Source of the DNA: Marinobacter vulgaris
Lineage (GTDB): Bacteria; Pseudomonadota; Gammaproteobacteria; Pseudomonadales; Oleiphilaceae
Direction of reading: 5' to 3'
Assembly: GCF_003344045.1 (NCBI RefSeq)
Contig: NZ_QFWX01000002.1
Coordinates: 93,269 to 157,268, forward strand
DNA: 64,000 nucleotides
Positions within the stretch are counted from its first letter, which is position 1, and each line of letters begins with the position of its first letter. The notes under the pieces were generated by a model. The model searched no databases, was not told the DNA's origin, and saw only the letters and a list, made by a program, of their open reading frames with translations. A program made the position numbers and the translations under genes. Of the stretch, positions 56,172-64,000 are shown one piece after another.

Positions 56172-58174
56172 TGTTCAGTAAAATTTTAATCGCCAATCGC
56201 GGTGAAATCGCCTGCCGGATCATCCAGACCGCCCATCGCATGGGCATCCGCTGCGTCGCCGTCTATTCCGATGCCGATGCCGATGCCCGGCACGTGGCCA
56301 TGGCAGACGAGGCCTTCAACATTGGCCCGGCGCCCAGCTCCGAGAGCTACCTGAAAGCCGACAAGATCATCGAAATCGCCAAGCAAAGCGGCGCTCAGGC
56401 CATCCATCCCGGCTACGGTTTTCTCTCCGAGAACACCCAGTTTGCCGAAGCCTGTGAAGCCAACAACCTGGTGTTCATCGGCCCGCCTTCTTCGGCCATC
56501 GCGGCCATGGGCTCCAAATCCGCCGCCAAGGCCATCATGGAAAAGGCTGGCGTGCCCCTGGTGCCCGGTTACCATGGTGACGACCAGTCCCCGGACACCC
56601 TGCGCAAAGAGGCCGCAAAATGCGGCTTCCCGCTACTGCTGAAAGCCGTCGCCGGCGGTGGTGGCAAGGGTATGCGCGTCGTTGAGCGCATGGAAGAGTT
56701 TGACGATGCTCTGGCTGCCGCCAAACGGGAATCCAAGAACGCCTTCGGAAACCCGGACATGCTCATCGAGCGTTACCTGACCCAGCCGCGCCACGTGGAA
56801 ATCCAGGTGTTCTGCGACAAGAGCGGCAAAGGCGTCTACCTGGCGGAGCGCGACTGCTCCGTTCAGCGCCGCCACCAGAAAGTGCTGGAAGAGGCTCCGG
56901 CTCCCGGCCTGAGTGACGAAACCCGCAAAGCCATGGGCGAAGCGGCGGTAAAGGCCGCCCAGGCCATCAACTACGTGGGCGCCGGCACCGTGGAATTCCT
57001 CTACGACGTGGACGGCTCCTTCTTCTTCATGGAGATGAACACCCGCCTGCAGGTCGAGCACCCGGTGACTGAAATGGTCACCGGCCAGGACCTGGTGGAA
57101 TGGCAACTGAAAGTGGCCTGGGGTGACCCGTTGCCGCTGGAACAGTCCCAGGTAAAAACCCGCGGCCACGCCCTGGAAGCTCGTATTTATGCCGAGGACC
57201 CGGACCAGGACTTCCTGCCCGCCACCGGCAACCTGCGCTACCTGAGCACCCCCGATGAAAGCGCCCATGTACGGGTGGATACCGGCGTCACCGAGGGCGA
57301 CGACATCAGCATCCACTACGACCCGATGATCGCAAAGCTCATCGTGTGGGACGAAACCCGGGACCAGGCCATCAACCGCATGGTCCAGGCCCTGGAGCAC
57401 TACCGCATCGCCGGGGTGAAGACCAACATCCGCTTCCTCCACGCCCTGGCCGATGCCCAGCCATTCCGGGAAGCGGAGCTGACCACCGGGTTTATCGAGG
57501 ATCACCGGGAGCTGCTGTTCCCGAAATCCAAGCTCGATACCCACAAGGCCCTGGTACTGGCCGCCGGCTTCGTGCTGGAACAGCGCAAGTCCCGGGAAGT
57601 GATCAGCACCGACCCCTGGTCGCCGTTCGGCCGCCAGAACAGCTGGCGCATGAACTCCGAATACGCCCAACCACTGCAGTTGCAGGTGGGTGACGAGATC
57701 CACGAACTCAAAGTGCTGGAGCGGGACGACCGCTACCAGGTGTTCGTTGGGGACAGCGTGTACAACCTCACCGCCCGCCTGGACGACGACTTCCTGCAGG
57801 CGGTGATAAACGGCCATCGCATCAGCATCCACGGCAACCTGCACAACGATCAGCTGGTGTTGTTCTATGAAGGCGATACCTTCCAGTGCACCGTTTACCG
57901 GGAAACCTACGGTTTTGAGGAAATGGCCGGCGAAGGCAGCCTCGCCGCTCCCATGAACGGCGCCATCGTGGCAGTCCAGGCGAAGGTGGGCGACAAGGTC
58001 ACCGCCGGCCAGAGCCTGGTAATCATGGAGGCCATGAAGATGGAACACGCCATCAAGGCCCCGGCGGATGGCATAGTGACCGAGATTTTCTTCGTGGAAG
58101 GCGACCAGGTCTCCGAAGGTGCCGAGCTGATCGCCATTGAAGTTACTGCAGACGCGGAAGAGGAGGCAGGTTGA
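56171..58174 (+). CDS. liuD: Methylcrotonyl-CoA carboxylase alpha subunit LiuD
   Basis: A 667-aa biotin carboxylase subunit. The N-terminal carboxylase domain starts [16 protein letters not shown], with the ATP-grasp loop [13 protein letters not shown], the catalytic [19 protein letters not shown] and a second half to about 450. A linker of about 120 residues follows, then the biotinyl domain with the target EAMKMEHAI near residue 623. It loads CO2 on biotin for LiuB. It is coupled to liuC (stop/start overlap) and to liuE (TGATG). Confidence 0.96.
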   Translation: MFSKILIANRGEIACRIIQTAHRMGIRCVAVYSDADADARHVAMADEAFNIGPAPSSESYLKADKIIEIAKQSGAQAIHPGYGFLSENTQFAEACEANNLVFIGPPSSAIAAMGSKSAAKAIMEKAGVPLVPGYHGDDQSPDTLRKEAAKCGFPLLLKAVAGGGGKGMRVVERMEEFDDALAAAKRESKNAFGNPDMLIERYLTQPRHVEIQVFCDKSGKGVYLAERDCSVQRRHQKVLEEAPAPGLSDETRKAMGEAAVKAAQAINYVGAGTVEFLYDVDGSFFFMEMNTRLQVEHPVTEMVTGQDLVEWQLKVAWGDPLPLEQSQVKTRGHALEARIYAEDPDQDFLPATGNLRYLSTPDESAHVRVDTGVTEGDDISIHYDPMIAKLIVWDETRDQAINRMVQALEHYRIAGVKTNIRFLHALADAQPFREAELTTGFIEDHRELLFPKSKLDTHKALVLAAGFVLEQRKSREVISTDPWSPFGRQNSWRMNSEYAQPLQLQVGDEIHELKVLERDDRYQVFVGDSVYNLTARLDDDFLQAVINGHRISIHGNLHNDQLVLFYEGDTFQCTVYRETYGFEEMAGEGSLAAPMNGAIVAVQAKVGDKVTAGQSLVIMEAMKMEHAIKAPADGIVTEIFFVEGDQVSEGAELIAIEVTADAEEEAG

Positions 58175-59082
58175 TGGCCTTTCCCGACCGAGTAAGACTG
58201 GTTGAAATGAGCCCCCGGGACGGTCTTCAAAACGAACCCGGCGAGGTCATCGAAACCCGTATCAAAACCGGCCTGATCGAACGCCTGGCTGACTGTGGCC
58301 TCAACCACATCGAATCCGCCAGCTTTGTGTCCCCGAAATGGGTGCCACAAATGGGTGACGCCGCCGACGTCATGGCCGGCATCAAACGCAAACCCGGTGT
58401 TCGCTACTCCGTACTCACCCCCAACCTGAAGGGCTTCGAAAACGCCCTGGCAGCCGGGGCAGACGAAGTCGCCGTCTTTGGCGCTGCGTCCGAATCCTTC
58501 AGCCAGAAAAACATTAACTGCTCCATCGCCGAAAGCCTCGAACGCTTCCTGCCGGTGATGGAAGCGGCCAAACAGCACCATATTCCGGTCCGCGGCTACG
58601 TCTCCACCGTTCTCGGCTGCCCCTACGAAGGCGACATCGCCCCCGAACAGGTCGCCAGAGTCGCCAAAGCCCTGGCCGAAATGGGCTGCTACGAAATCTC
58701 TCTTGGCGACACCATCGGCGTAGGCACCCCATTGAAAGCCAAACGCATGCTCGAAGCCGTCGCCGCCGAAGTGCCCATGGAAAAACTGGCCGCCCACTTC
58801 CACGATACCTACGGCCAGGCCCTGGCAAACCTGTACGCCGTCGTGGAAGAAGGCATTGCCGTTATTGATGCGTCGGTCGCCGGCCTCGGCGGCTGTCCCT
58901 ATGCGAAGGGCGCCTCCGGCAACGTGGCCACAGAAGACGTGCTATACCTTCTGAACGGATTAGGTATAAAAACGGGTGTCGATCTCGACAAACTGGTAGC
59001 AACCGGCGAATGGATCAGCCAACAGCTAAACCGCCACAACGGCTCCAAAGTAGGACAAGCCTTAGGCGGCAACTGCAAATGA
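58174..59082 (+). CDS. liuE: Hydroxymethylglutaryl-CoA lyase LiuE
   Basis: A 302-aa TIM-barrel lyase splitting HMG-CoA to acetoacetate and acetyl-CoA. It has the [14 protein letters not shown] metal/substrate loop, [36 protein letters not shown] (metal His pair) and the catalytic-Cys loop [19 protein letters not shown]. The ATG at 58174 overlaps the liuD stop; GGAGG lies upstream. It ends the core liu pathway. The third palindromic element begins five bases after its stop. Confidence 0.95.
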   Translation: MAFPDRVRLVEMSPRDGLQNEPGEVIETRIKTGLIERLADCGLNHIESASFVSPKWVPQMGDAADVMAGIKRKPGVRYSVLTPNLKGFENALAAGADEVAVFGAASESFSQKNINCSIAESLERFLPVMEAAKQHHIPVRGYVSTVLGCPYEGDIAPEQVARVAKALAEMGCYEISLGDTIGVGTPLKAKRMLEAVAAEVPMEKLAAHFHDTYGQALANLYAVVEEGIAVIDASVAGLGGCPYAKGASGNVATEDVLYLLNGLGIKTGVDLDKLVATGEWISQQLNRHNGSKVGQALGGNCK

Positions 59083-59086
59083 ACAA

Positions 59087-59194
59087 ATGGGAATCGAGCG
59101 AGGCCTTCCGGGACCGTAAAAAACAAGGATGTTTTTTACGAGCCTACATGGACGTATTAACGGCGTGTCCCGGAAGGCCTCGCTCGATCCCCAT
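59087..59194 (+). repeat. Constant-core, variable-arm inverted-repeat element, copy 3
   Basis: A 108-bp element directly after liuE. Arms are 59087-59114 and 59167-59194 (28 nt, 27 paired); this is the longest uninterrupted pairing (22 bp) of the three copies. The 52-nt core starts CGTAAAAAACAAGGATG and differs from copy 2 at two positions. The ATG at 59129 opens a frame that runs in phase into the AhpD-like gene without a stop. Confidence 0.9.
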
Positions 59195-59224
59195 AGCACT
59201 CAACTCAGAAAGCTAGGTGCACTA

Positions 59225-59800
59225 ATGAGCAACAAAAACGTAGTAGCTTTGGATCTCCCCATCCCGGAGATCAGCGACATGCCAGAAGACACCCAGAAGT
59301 ACTTCCAGATCTGCCAGGAAAAACTCGGCATGATCCCCAATGTTCTCACCGCCTACAGCCAGAACCTCAAACAGCTCGAAGGCTTTACCCGCCTGTATAA
59401 CGAACTGATGATGGGCGAAAGCGAACTAAGCAAACTCGAGCGGGAAATGGTCGCCGTCGTAGTGTCTTCCGAAAACAAGTGCTTCTACTGCCTGGTCGCC
59501 CACGGCGCCGCCGTACGAGTCCTGAGTGGCGACCCCCAACTGGGCGAGCACATGGTGATGAACTACCGCAGCGCCAGACTCGACAGGCGCCAGCGAGCGA
59601 TGCTGGACTTCGCATCGCATCTTACCCGCTCACCGGCCACGGTCACTGAAGAACACATCGATGCCCTGCGGGACGCCGGCCTGAGCGACAGCGGCATCTG
59701 GGACCTGAGCAACCTGATCGGTTTCTACAATATGTCCAATCGCGTGGCCATCGCCAGCGACATGCAACCAAACCCTGAATATCACAGCCAGAGTCGCTAG
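59225..59800 (+). CDS. AhpD-like / carboxymuconolactone decarboxylase-family protein
   Basis: A 191-aa protein of the peroxidase-related AhpD-like family. The redox motif is ENKCFYCLVAHGAAVR (Cys-x-x-Cys-x-x-x-His) around residues 80-95, flanked by MGESELSKLEREMVAVVVS and the LDRRQRAMLDFASHLT segment. Such proteins act as small thiol peroxidases or protect enzymes against oxidation. ATG 59225 with AGGTG upstream is used; the in-phase upstream extension into element copy 3 is not accepted. It is co-directional with the liu genes. Confidence 0.9.
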   Translation: MSNKNVVALDLPIPEISDMPEDTQKYFQICQEKLGMIPNVLTAYSQNLKQLEGFTRLYNELMMGESELSKLEREMVAVVVSSENKCFYCLVAHGAAVRVLSGDPQLGEHMVMNYRSARLDRRQRAMLDFASHLTRSPATVTEEHIDALRDAGLSDSGIWDLSNLIGFYNMSNRVAIASDMQPNPEYHSQSR

Positions 59801-59853
59801 CAGACCTCTGACGTCTGTTCGCACTCGACTACAAAAACAATGGAGGCAGACAA

Positions 59854-61554
<1,701 letters not shown>

Positions 61555-61584
61555 AGCCCCTCCTCTATTCCGTTTCGACCTCAG

Positions 61585-61605
61585 ACCCCAGCTATGTGCT
61601 GGGGT
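61585..61605 (+). terminator. Terminator after the ACSF2-like gene
   Basis: Stem ACCCCAGC / GCTGGGGT with a TATGT loop, 30 bases after the stop, followed by TTGCGCTTT. It marks the end of the liu-related run on plus. Confidence 0.75.
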
Positions 61606-61610
61606 TTGCG

Positions 61611-61967
61611 CTTTGTGTATGACCTCAGAGAAGCTGGGACCATGCAAGGGCTGCTGCGGCCTGGAGTTATACGAACCGGTTCGCAAAACTCCAGAGAAGG
61701 AGCGGGAAACCTCTATAAGCATCTGATACTGTTAAAGCTGTATTTTAACAATTTGGAATTATACGCCCTTCCTAGGGTGAGAAGAGTAGCCTAACCAGGG
61801 CATATAACTCCAGCGGTAGCCATGGCGGATCTTGTTTAGCTGTTGTTTTAAAAAGATTTTGAGGTCGCCTGAGCGATTGCAATTGGAATATACGAATGGG
61901 TGATATACGAACGTGTTCGGGTAATACGCTGTTAGGCACAAATTGAATTCGGAAATGGCGCATCAGG
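61611..61967. other. Low-GC intergenic region with palindromes and attC-like ends
   Basis: No gene is supported here. At 61661-61694, CTGGAGTT...AACTCCAG encloses the perfect palindrome CGAACCGGTTCG; CTGGAGTTATA recurs inverted near 61803. The motif TATACGAA occurs at 61668, 61889 and 61904 (and TATACG at 61760). GCCTAAC at 61789-61795 and GTTAGGC at 61931-61937 match the integron attC end consensus RYYYAAC / GTTRRRY. The composition differs from both flanks, which points to inserted DNA. Confidence 0.45.
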
Positions 61968-62406
61968 ATGAAGCGAGTTGCACAAATATCGTATGCAGTG
62001 GCCGGTGCCTGCTTTGCAGTAACTATTGCCATGGCAACAACACCGGAGTGGTGGGATGAGCACTCTGGTATCGCGCTCATGCTGGGGCTCAGCATGCCAT
62101 TATGTATTGGAGGAGCATGGCTTTCGGAGTTTCGGATAGAGCCGCGAAAGATATTTGGTTTTCATCTCATTTCGCACTCACCGGAAGCAATGGCGATCGC
62201 AGCGATGGGAGGTATAGGTCTGGGGATGGTCACGCTCATTCTATTCCTGTTTAGCCTATCCTTGAGTTTGGCATTGGGCTTCATTATTGGTGCCGGCATT
62301 CTGAGCGTTTTTACTGGAATTAACGAGGTATCGGTCCGAGACTCGGAGTCGCCTGAGTAATCTATGCCTAACCATTCATTCAAGTCCATTCTGCTTCCAA
62401 CTTCGG
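61931..62406 (+). mobile_element. Possible integron-type gene cassette (relic)
   Basis: The stretch begins with GTTAGGC, carries one small gene, and ends with GCCTAACCATTCATTCAAG at 62366, the start typical of attC sites such as that of aadA cassettes, then GGTTAGAG at 62405. The second attC half is degenerate. No integrase gene lies in the window. The DUF2914 stop codon lies in the terminal TTAGAG, so the insertion abuts that gene. Confidence 0.4.
61968..62360 (+). CDS. 130-aa membrane protein in cassette-like DNA
   Basis: A 130-aa protein with four hydrophobic segments (about 5-24, 32-51, 68-90 and 92-112; GLGMVTLILFLFSLSLSLALGF in part) and a polar tail. It matches no family I recognise. 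GC and codon use are lower than in the flanking genes. The ATG follows GCATCAGG, a modest ribosome site. Flanking attC-like ends suggest it is a cassette-borne gene of unknown function, as is usual for environmental cassettes. Confidence 0.6.
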   Translation: MKRVAQISYAVAGACFAVTIAMATTPEWWDEHSGIALMLGLSMPLCIGGAWLSEFRIEPRKIFGFHLISHSPEAMAIAAMGGIGLGMVTLILFLFSLSLSLALGFIIGAGILSVFTGINEVSVRDSESPE

Positions 62407-63306
62407 TTAGAGAGGCAGAACCGAAAACTCCCCTTTGGCCAAAAGCTCGCCTTCCTCTGTGACCACCTCTACTCGCCAGTCTCCCACCATGTGTCGGTCG
62501 ATATACTTGGCTGAGGATGCGCGCATGGGGTCAACCGATGGCCTGATTTCCACCCGCGCAACCCGTTCATCCTCCAGGTACCAGTCATGGAAGTGCAACT
62601 GACCTTCCATGCCCTGGATTTCGGTAAACAGGTAAATTCGAATCAGTCCGTCACTGTCCATCGTCAAAACGTTCGGGATTTCGTCAATTGGCTCTTTTTC
62701 CTCCAGGCCGGTACTCAGCTGCGCCCGGATCATGTGATCAGAAAGTAGCTGGATGGAGGCGGCATCTTCCCGGGACGGTTCGGATTCTCCTGCAGCCGGC
62801 GCCGGAAGGGAGTCGGGCTCTACCGATGGCACCGGTTCGCTCACCTGACTGGCCGACTGAGGGGAGTCGGGTTCTGCAGTGGAATCACTTGATGCTGCTT
62901 CCGATGCAGTTTCGGACACGGCGGCAGGCGTCTCGGCCACTTCAGTTTGAACTGAACTTGTCTCGTCCGGCATGCCAGCGTTTGCGCCAGAGTCCGATGT
63001 TTCTCGAGATGCGGTCTTCGGTAACTGGATAGATGCAGGATCGCCGGACGCGGGCTGGTCGACATATACCGACGGGAGAGAAGGCGCCTCCACTTCCTGA
63101 TTCTCTGCCAGCGCTTCCTTTTGCTCGCCGGTGCCAAAGATCTCTAAAGCGCCCCAGATTATGCCCCCCACCACCAGAATTAATACGAAAAGAGCAGCAA
63201 AGATGCGCCCCCAAAGATACACAACAACCTCTTCGGGCTCTTTGGGCTCAGGTAGGCGGGAGGACTTACGTGAAAAACGTTGATCTTGCGGTCTTGCTGT
63301 TTTCAC
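62407..63306 (-). CDS. DUF2914-domain membrane-anchored protein
   Basis: A 299-aa protein. Residues about 29-53 form one membrane helix (YLWGRIFAALFVLILVVGGI) after a basic N-terminus. A long Ser/Glu/Pro-rich linker (about 60-185) follows. The C-terminal 110 residues are a DUF2914 domain: AQLSTGLEEKEPIDEI, IYLFTEIQGMEGQLHFHDWYLEDERVA in pieces, then VGDWRVEVVTEEGELL. The start is GTG 63306 with AAGGAAG upstream. The domain's function is unknown; topology places it in the periplasm. Confidence 0.8.
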   Translation of the reverse strand: MKTARPQDQRFSRKSSRLPEPKEPEEVVVYLWGRIFAALFVLILVVGGIIWGALEIFGTGEQKEALAENQEVEAPSLPSVYVDQPASGDPASIQLPKTASRETSDSGANAGMPDETSSVQTEVAETPAAVSETASEAASSDSTAEPDSPQSASQVSEPVPSVEPDSLPAPAAGESEPSREDAASIQLLSDHMIRAQLSTGLEEKEPIDEIPNVLTMDSDGLIRIYLFTEIQGMEGQLHFHDWYLEDERVARVEIRPSVDPMRASSAKYIDRHMVGDWRVEVVTEEGELLAKGEFSVLPL

Positions 63307-63415
63307 CGGTCATTCTTCCTTGAAGCGGGAAAAATACACTATAGCAAACTCATGCACGTACGAGGTGGCGGTGCCATAATTATCGGAGAAGATTTGTATC
63401 GCCGAGGGAACGGCC

Positions 63416-63934
63416 ATGACCTCACAGAAAATCATGATCAGGGATGAGAGCGAGACAGACATCCCGGCTATCTCGGCCATTACCCTCGCCGCGTTCCAGC
63501 CGCTGGAAATCAGCAACCACACGGAACACTTCATCATTGACGCCCTGAGAGCCGCCGGCGCGCTATCGGTGTCACTGGTGGCTGAGGTGGACGGGCGTAT
63601 TGTAGGGCATATTGCGTTTTCGCCGGTCACCATGTCGGATGGCTCTGAAGGCTGGTATGACCTGGGGCCGGTGTCGGTGCTTCCGGACTTTCAGCGCCAG
63701 GGCATTGGCAAGGCTCTGATCAACGAGGGCCTGGAACGGTTAAAGAGGATGAACGCGAAAGGCTGCTGCCTGGTGGGGCATCCCGAGTATTACCGCCAAT
63801 TCGGGTTTGTGAATACGGACGCCCTGTCCTACGAGGGTGTTCCAGCAGAGTATTTCTTTGTTCTGCCGTTCGGCGATTCAGTGCCGCAAGGAAGGGTGGT
63901 GTTTCATGAGGGGTTCAATGCCGCCCGACCGTGA
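63416..63934 (+). CDS. GNAT N-acetyltransferase
   Basis: A 172-aa acetyltransferase of the YhbS-like GNAT group. The acetyl-CoA loop is LPDFQRQGIGKALI (Q/R-x-x-G-x-G/A), with GHIAFSPV as strand 4 and GHPEYYRQFGF near 120-130. GAGGG lies upstream of the ATG. Substrate is unknown. Confidence 0.92.
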   Translation: MTSQKIMIRDESETDIPAISAITLAAFQPLEISNHTEHFIIDALRAAGALSVSLVAEVDGRIVGHIAFSPVTMSDGSEGWYDLGPVSVLPDFQRQGIGKALINEGLERLKRMNAKGCCLVGHPEYYRQFGFVNTDALSYEGVPAEYFFVLPFGDSVPQGRVVFHEGFNAARP

Positions 63935-63978
63935 TGGCTGGCGCATAACAACCGGTTGCATCGGTGGAACCGCCGGTC

Positions 63979-63998
63979 GGGGGGGGGGGGGGGGGGGG
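63979..63998. repeat. Run of 20 G at the right edge
   Basis: An uninterrupted G20 tract closes the window, followed only by CC. Such tracts at a sequence end are often sequencing or assembly artefacts, for example dark-cycle poly-G in two-colour chemistry. It should not be read as biology without raw reads. Confidence 0.9.
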
Positions 63999-64000
63999 CC

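Noticed and set aside
52404..58048. Long minus-strand open frames opposite liuA, liuB and liuD (441, 497 and 471 aa)
   Set aside because: They lack family motifs and ribosome sites and overlap clear enzymes fully; composition shows antisense artefacts.
59129..59224. N-terminal extension of the AhpD-like protein through the palindromic element (MFFTSLHG...)
   Set aside because: The ATG at 59225 has a ribosome site and matches the family start; the extension is repeat sequence. The same applies to the thiolase extension 47736-47828.

Overview
The window looks like chromosomal DNA of a marine gammaproteobacterium of the Marinobacter / Alteromonadales type. This is judged from the protein style, the moderately high GC and the gene set: W/Mo formate dehydrogenase with DUF3305/DUF3306, lactate permease with an FCD regulator, a liu leucine operon, LpxR-like outer-membrane protein and many PAS/GGDEF/EAL/MCP proteins. 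I see no tRNA, rRNA, CRISPR array, prophage or intact insertion sequence.

Layout. Positions 1-6124 hold signalling genes on the minus strand: the start of a probable chemoreceptor, a diguanylate-cyclase-like protein with a degenerate GGDEF motif, a triple-PAS GGDEF-EAL protein and an Aer-like receptor. Positions 6562-12018 (plus) form a cofactor block: tungstate importer tupBCA, then fdhD, mobA, mobB and moeA. Positions 12041-16059 (minus) are a four-gene operon: a 659-aa polyferredoxin, an Mrp/ApbC ATPase, a DUF4444 ligase-like protein and a DUF6505-like protein. Diverging from it at 16211-23639 (plus) is the formate dehydrogenase operon: DUF3305, DUF3306, TorD-type chaperone, a 63-aa Tat peptide, FdhA (Cys type), FdhB, FdhC, a 41-aa membrane microprotein and a TusA-like protein. 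Together the three blocks look like a self-contained kit for making an exported, probably tungsten-dependent, respiratory formate dehydrogenase.

Positions 23690-29086 are mixed housekeeping genes (cold-shock-like protein, cytochrome b561, CopD-like protein, FkbM methyltransferase, YdcH/DUF465, Nei glycosylase, soluble PAS chemoreceptor) and a LysR relic. Positions 29189-36422 carry an LpxR-like protein, a membrane GGDEF-EAL protein and, divergent from it, a PilB/GspE-like ATPase with an MshEN (c-di-GMP binding) region followed by pilU. Positions 36486-39020 hold a membrane protein, an NAD(P)-binding protein and an MscS channel. Positions 39014-44524 are a lactate module (dld-type FAD/Fe-S dehydrogenase, lctP, divergent lldR-like regulator) with two palindromic operators. 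CheV and an AraC regulator follow.

Positions 46554-61554 are devoted to acyl-CoA catabolism: thiolase, acyl-CoA dehydrogenase, SDR dehydrogenase and acyl-CoA ligase on minus; liuRABDCE-type leucine degradation genes on plus (order R, A, B, C, D, E), then an AhpD-like protein and an ACSF2-like ligase. Three intergenic elements of 106-108 bp sit between co-directional genes here. They share a 51-52-nt core, but each has its own long inverted-repeat arms. This is the most unusual pattern in the window. Positions 61611-62406 are lower in GC and look like a stray integron-type cassette carrying a small membrane protein. The window ends with a DUF2914 protein, a GNAT acetyltransferase and a run of 20 G residues that may be an assembly artefact.
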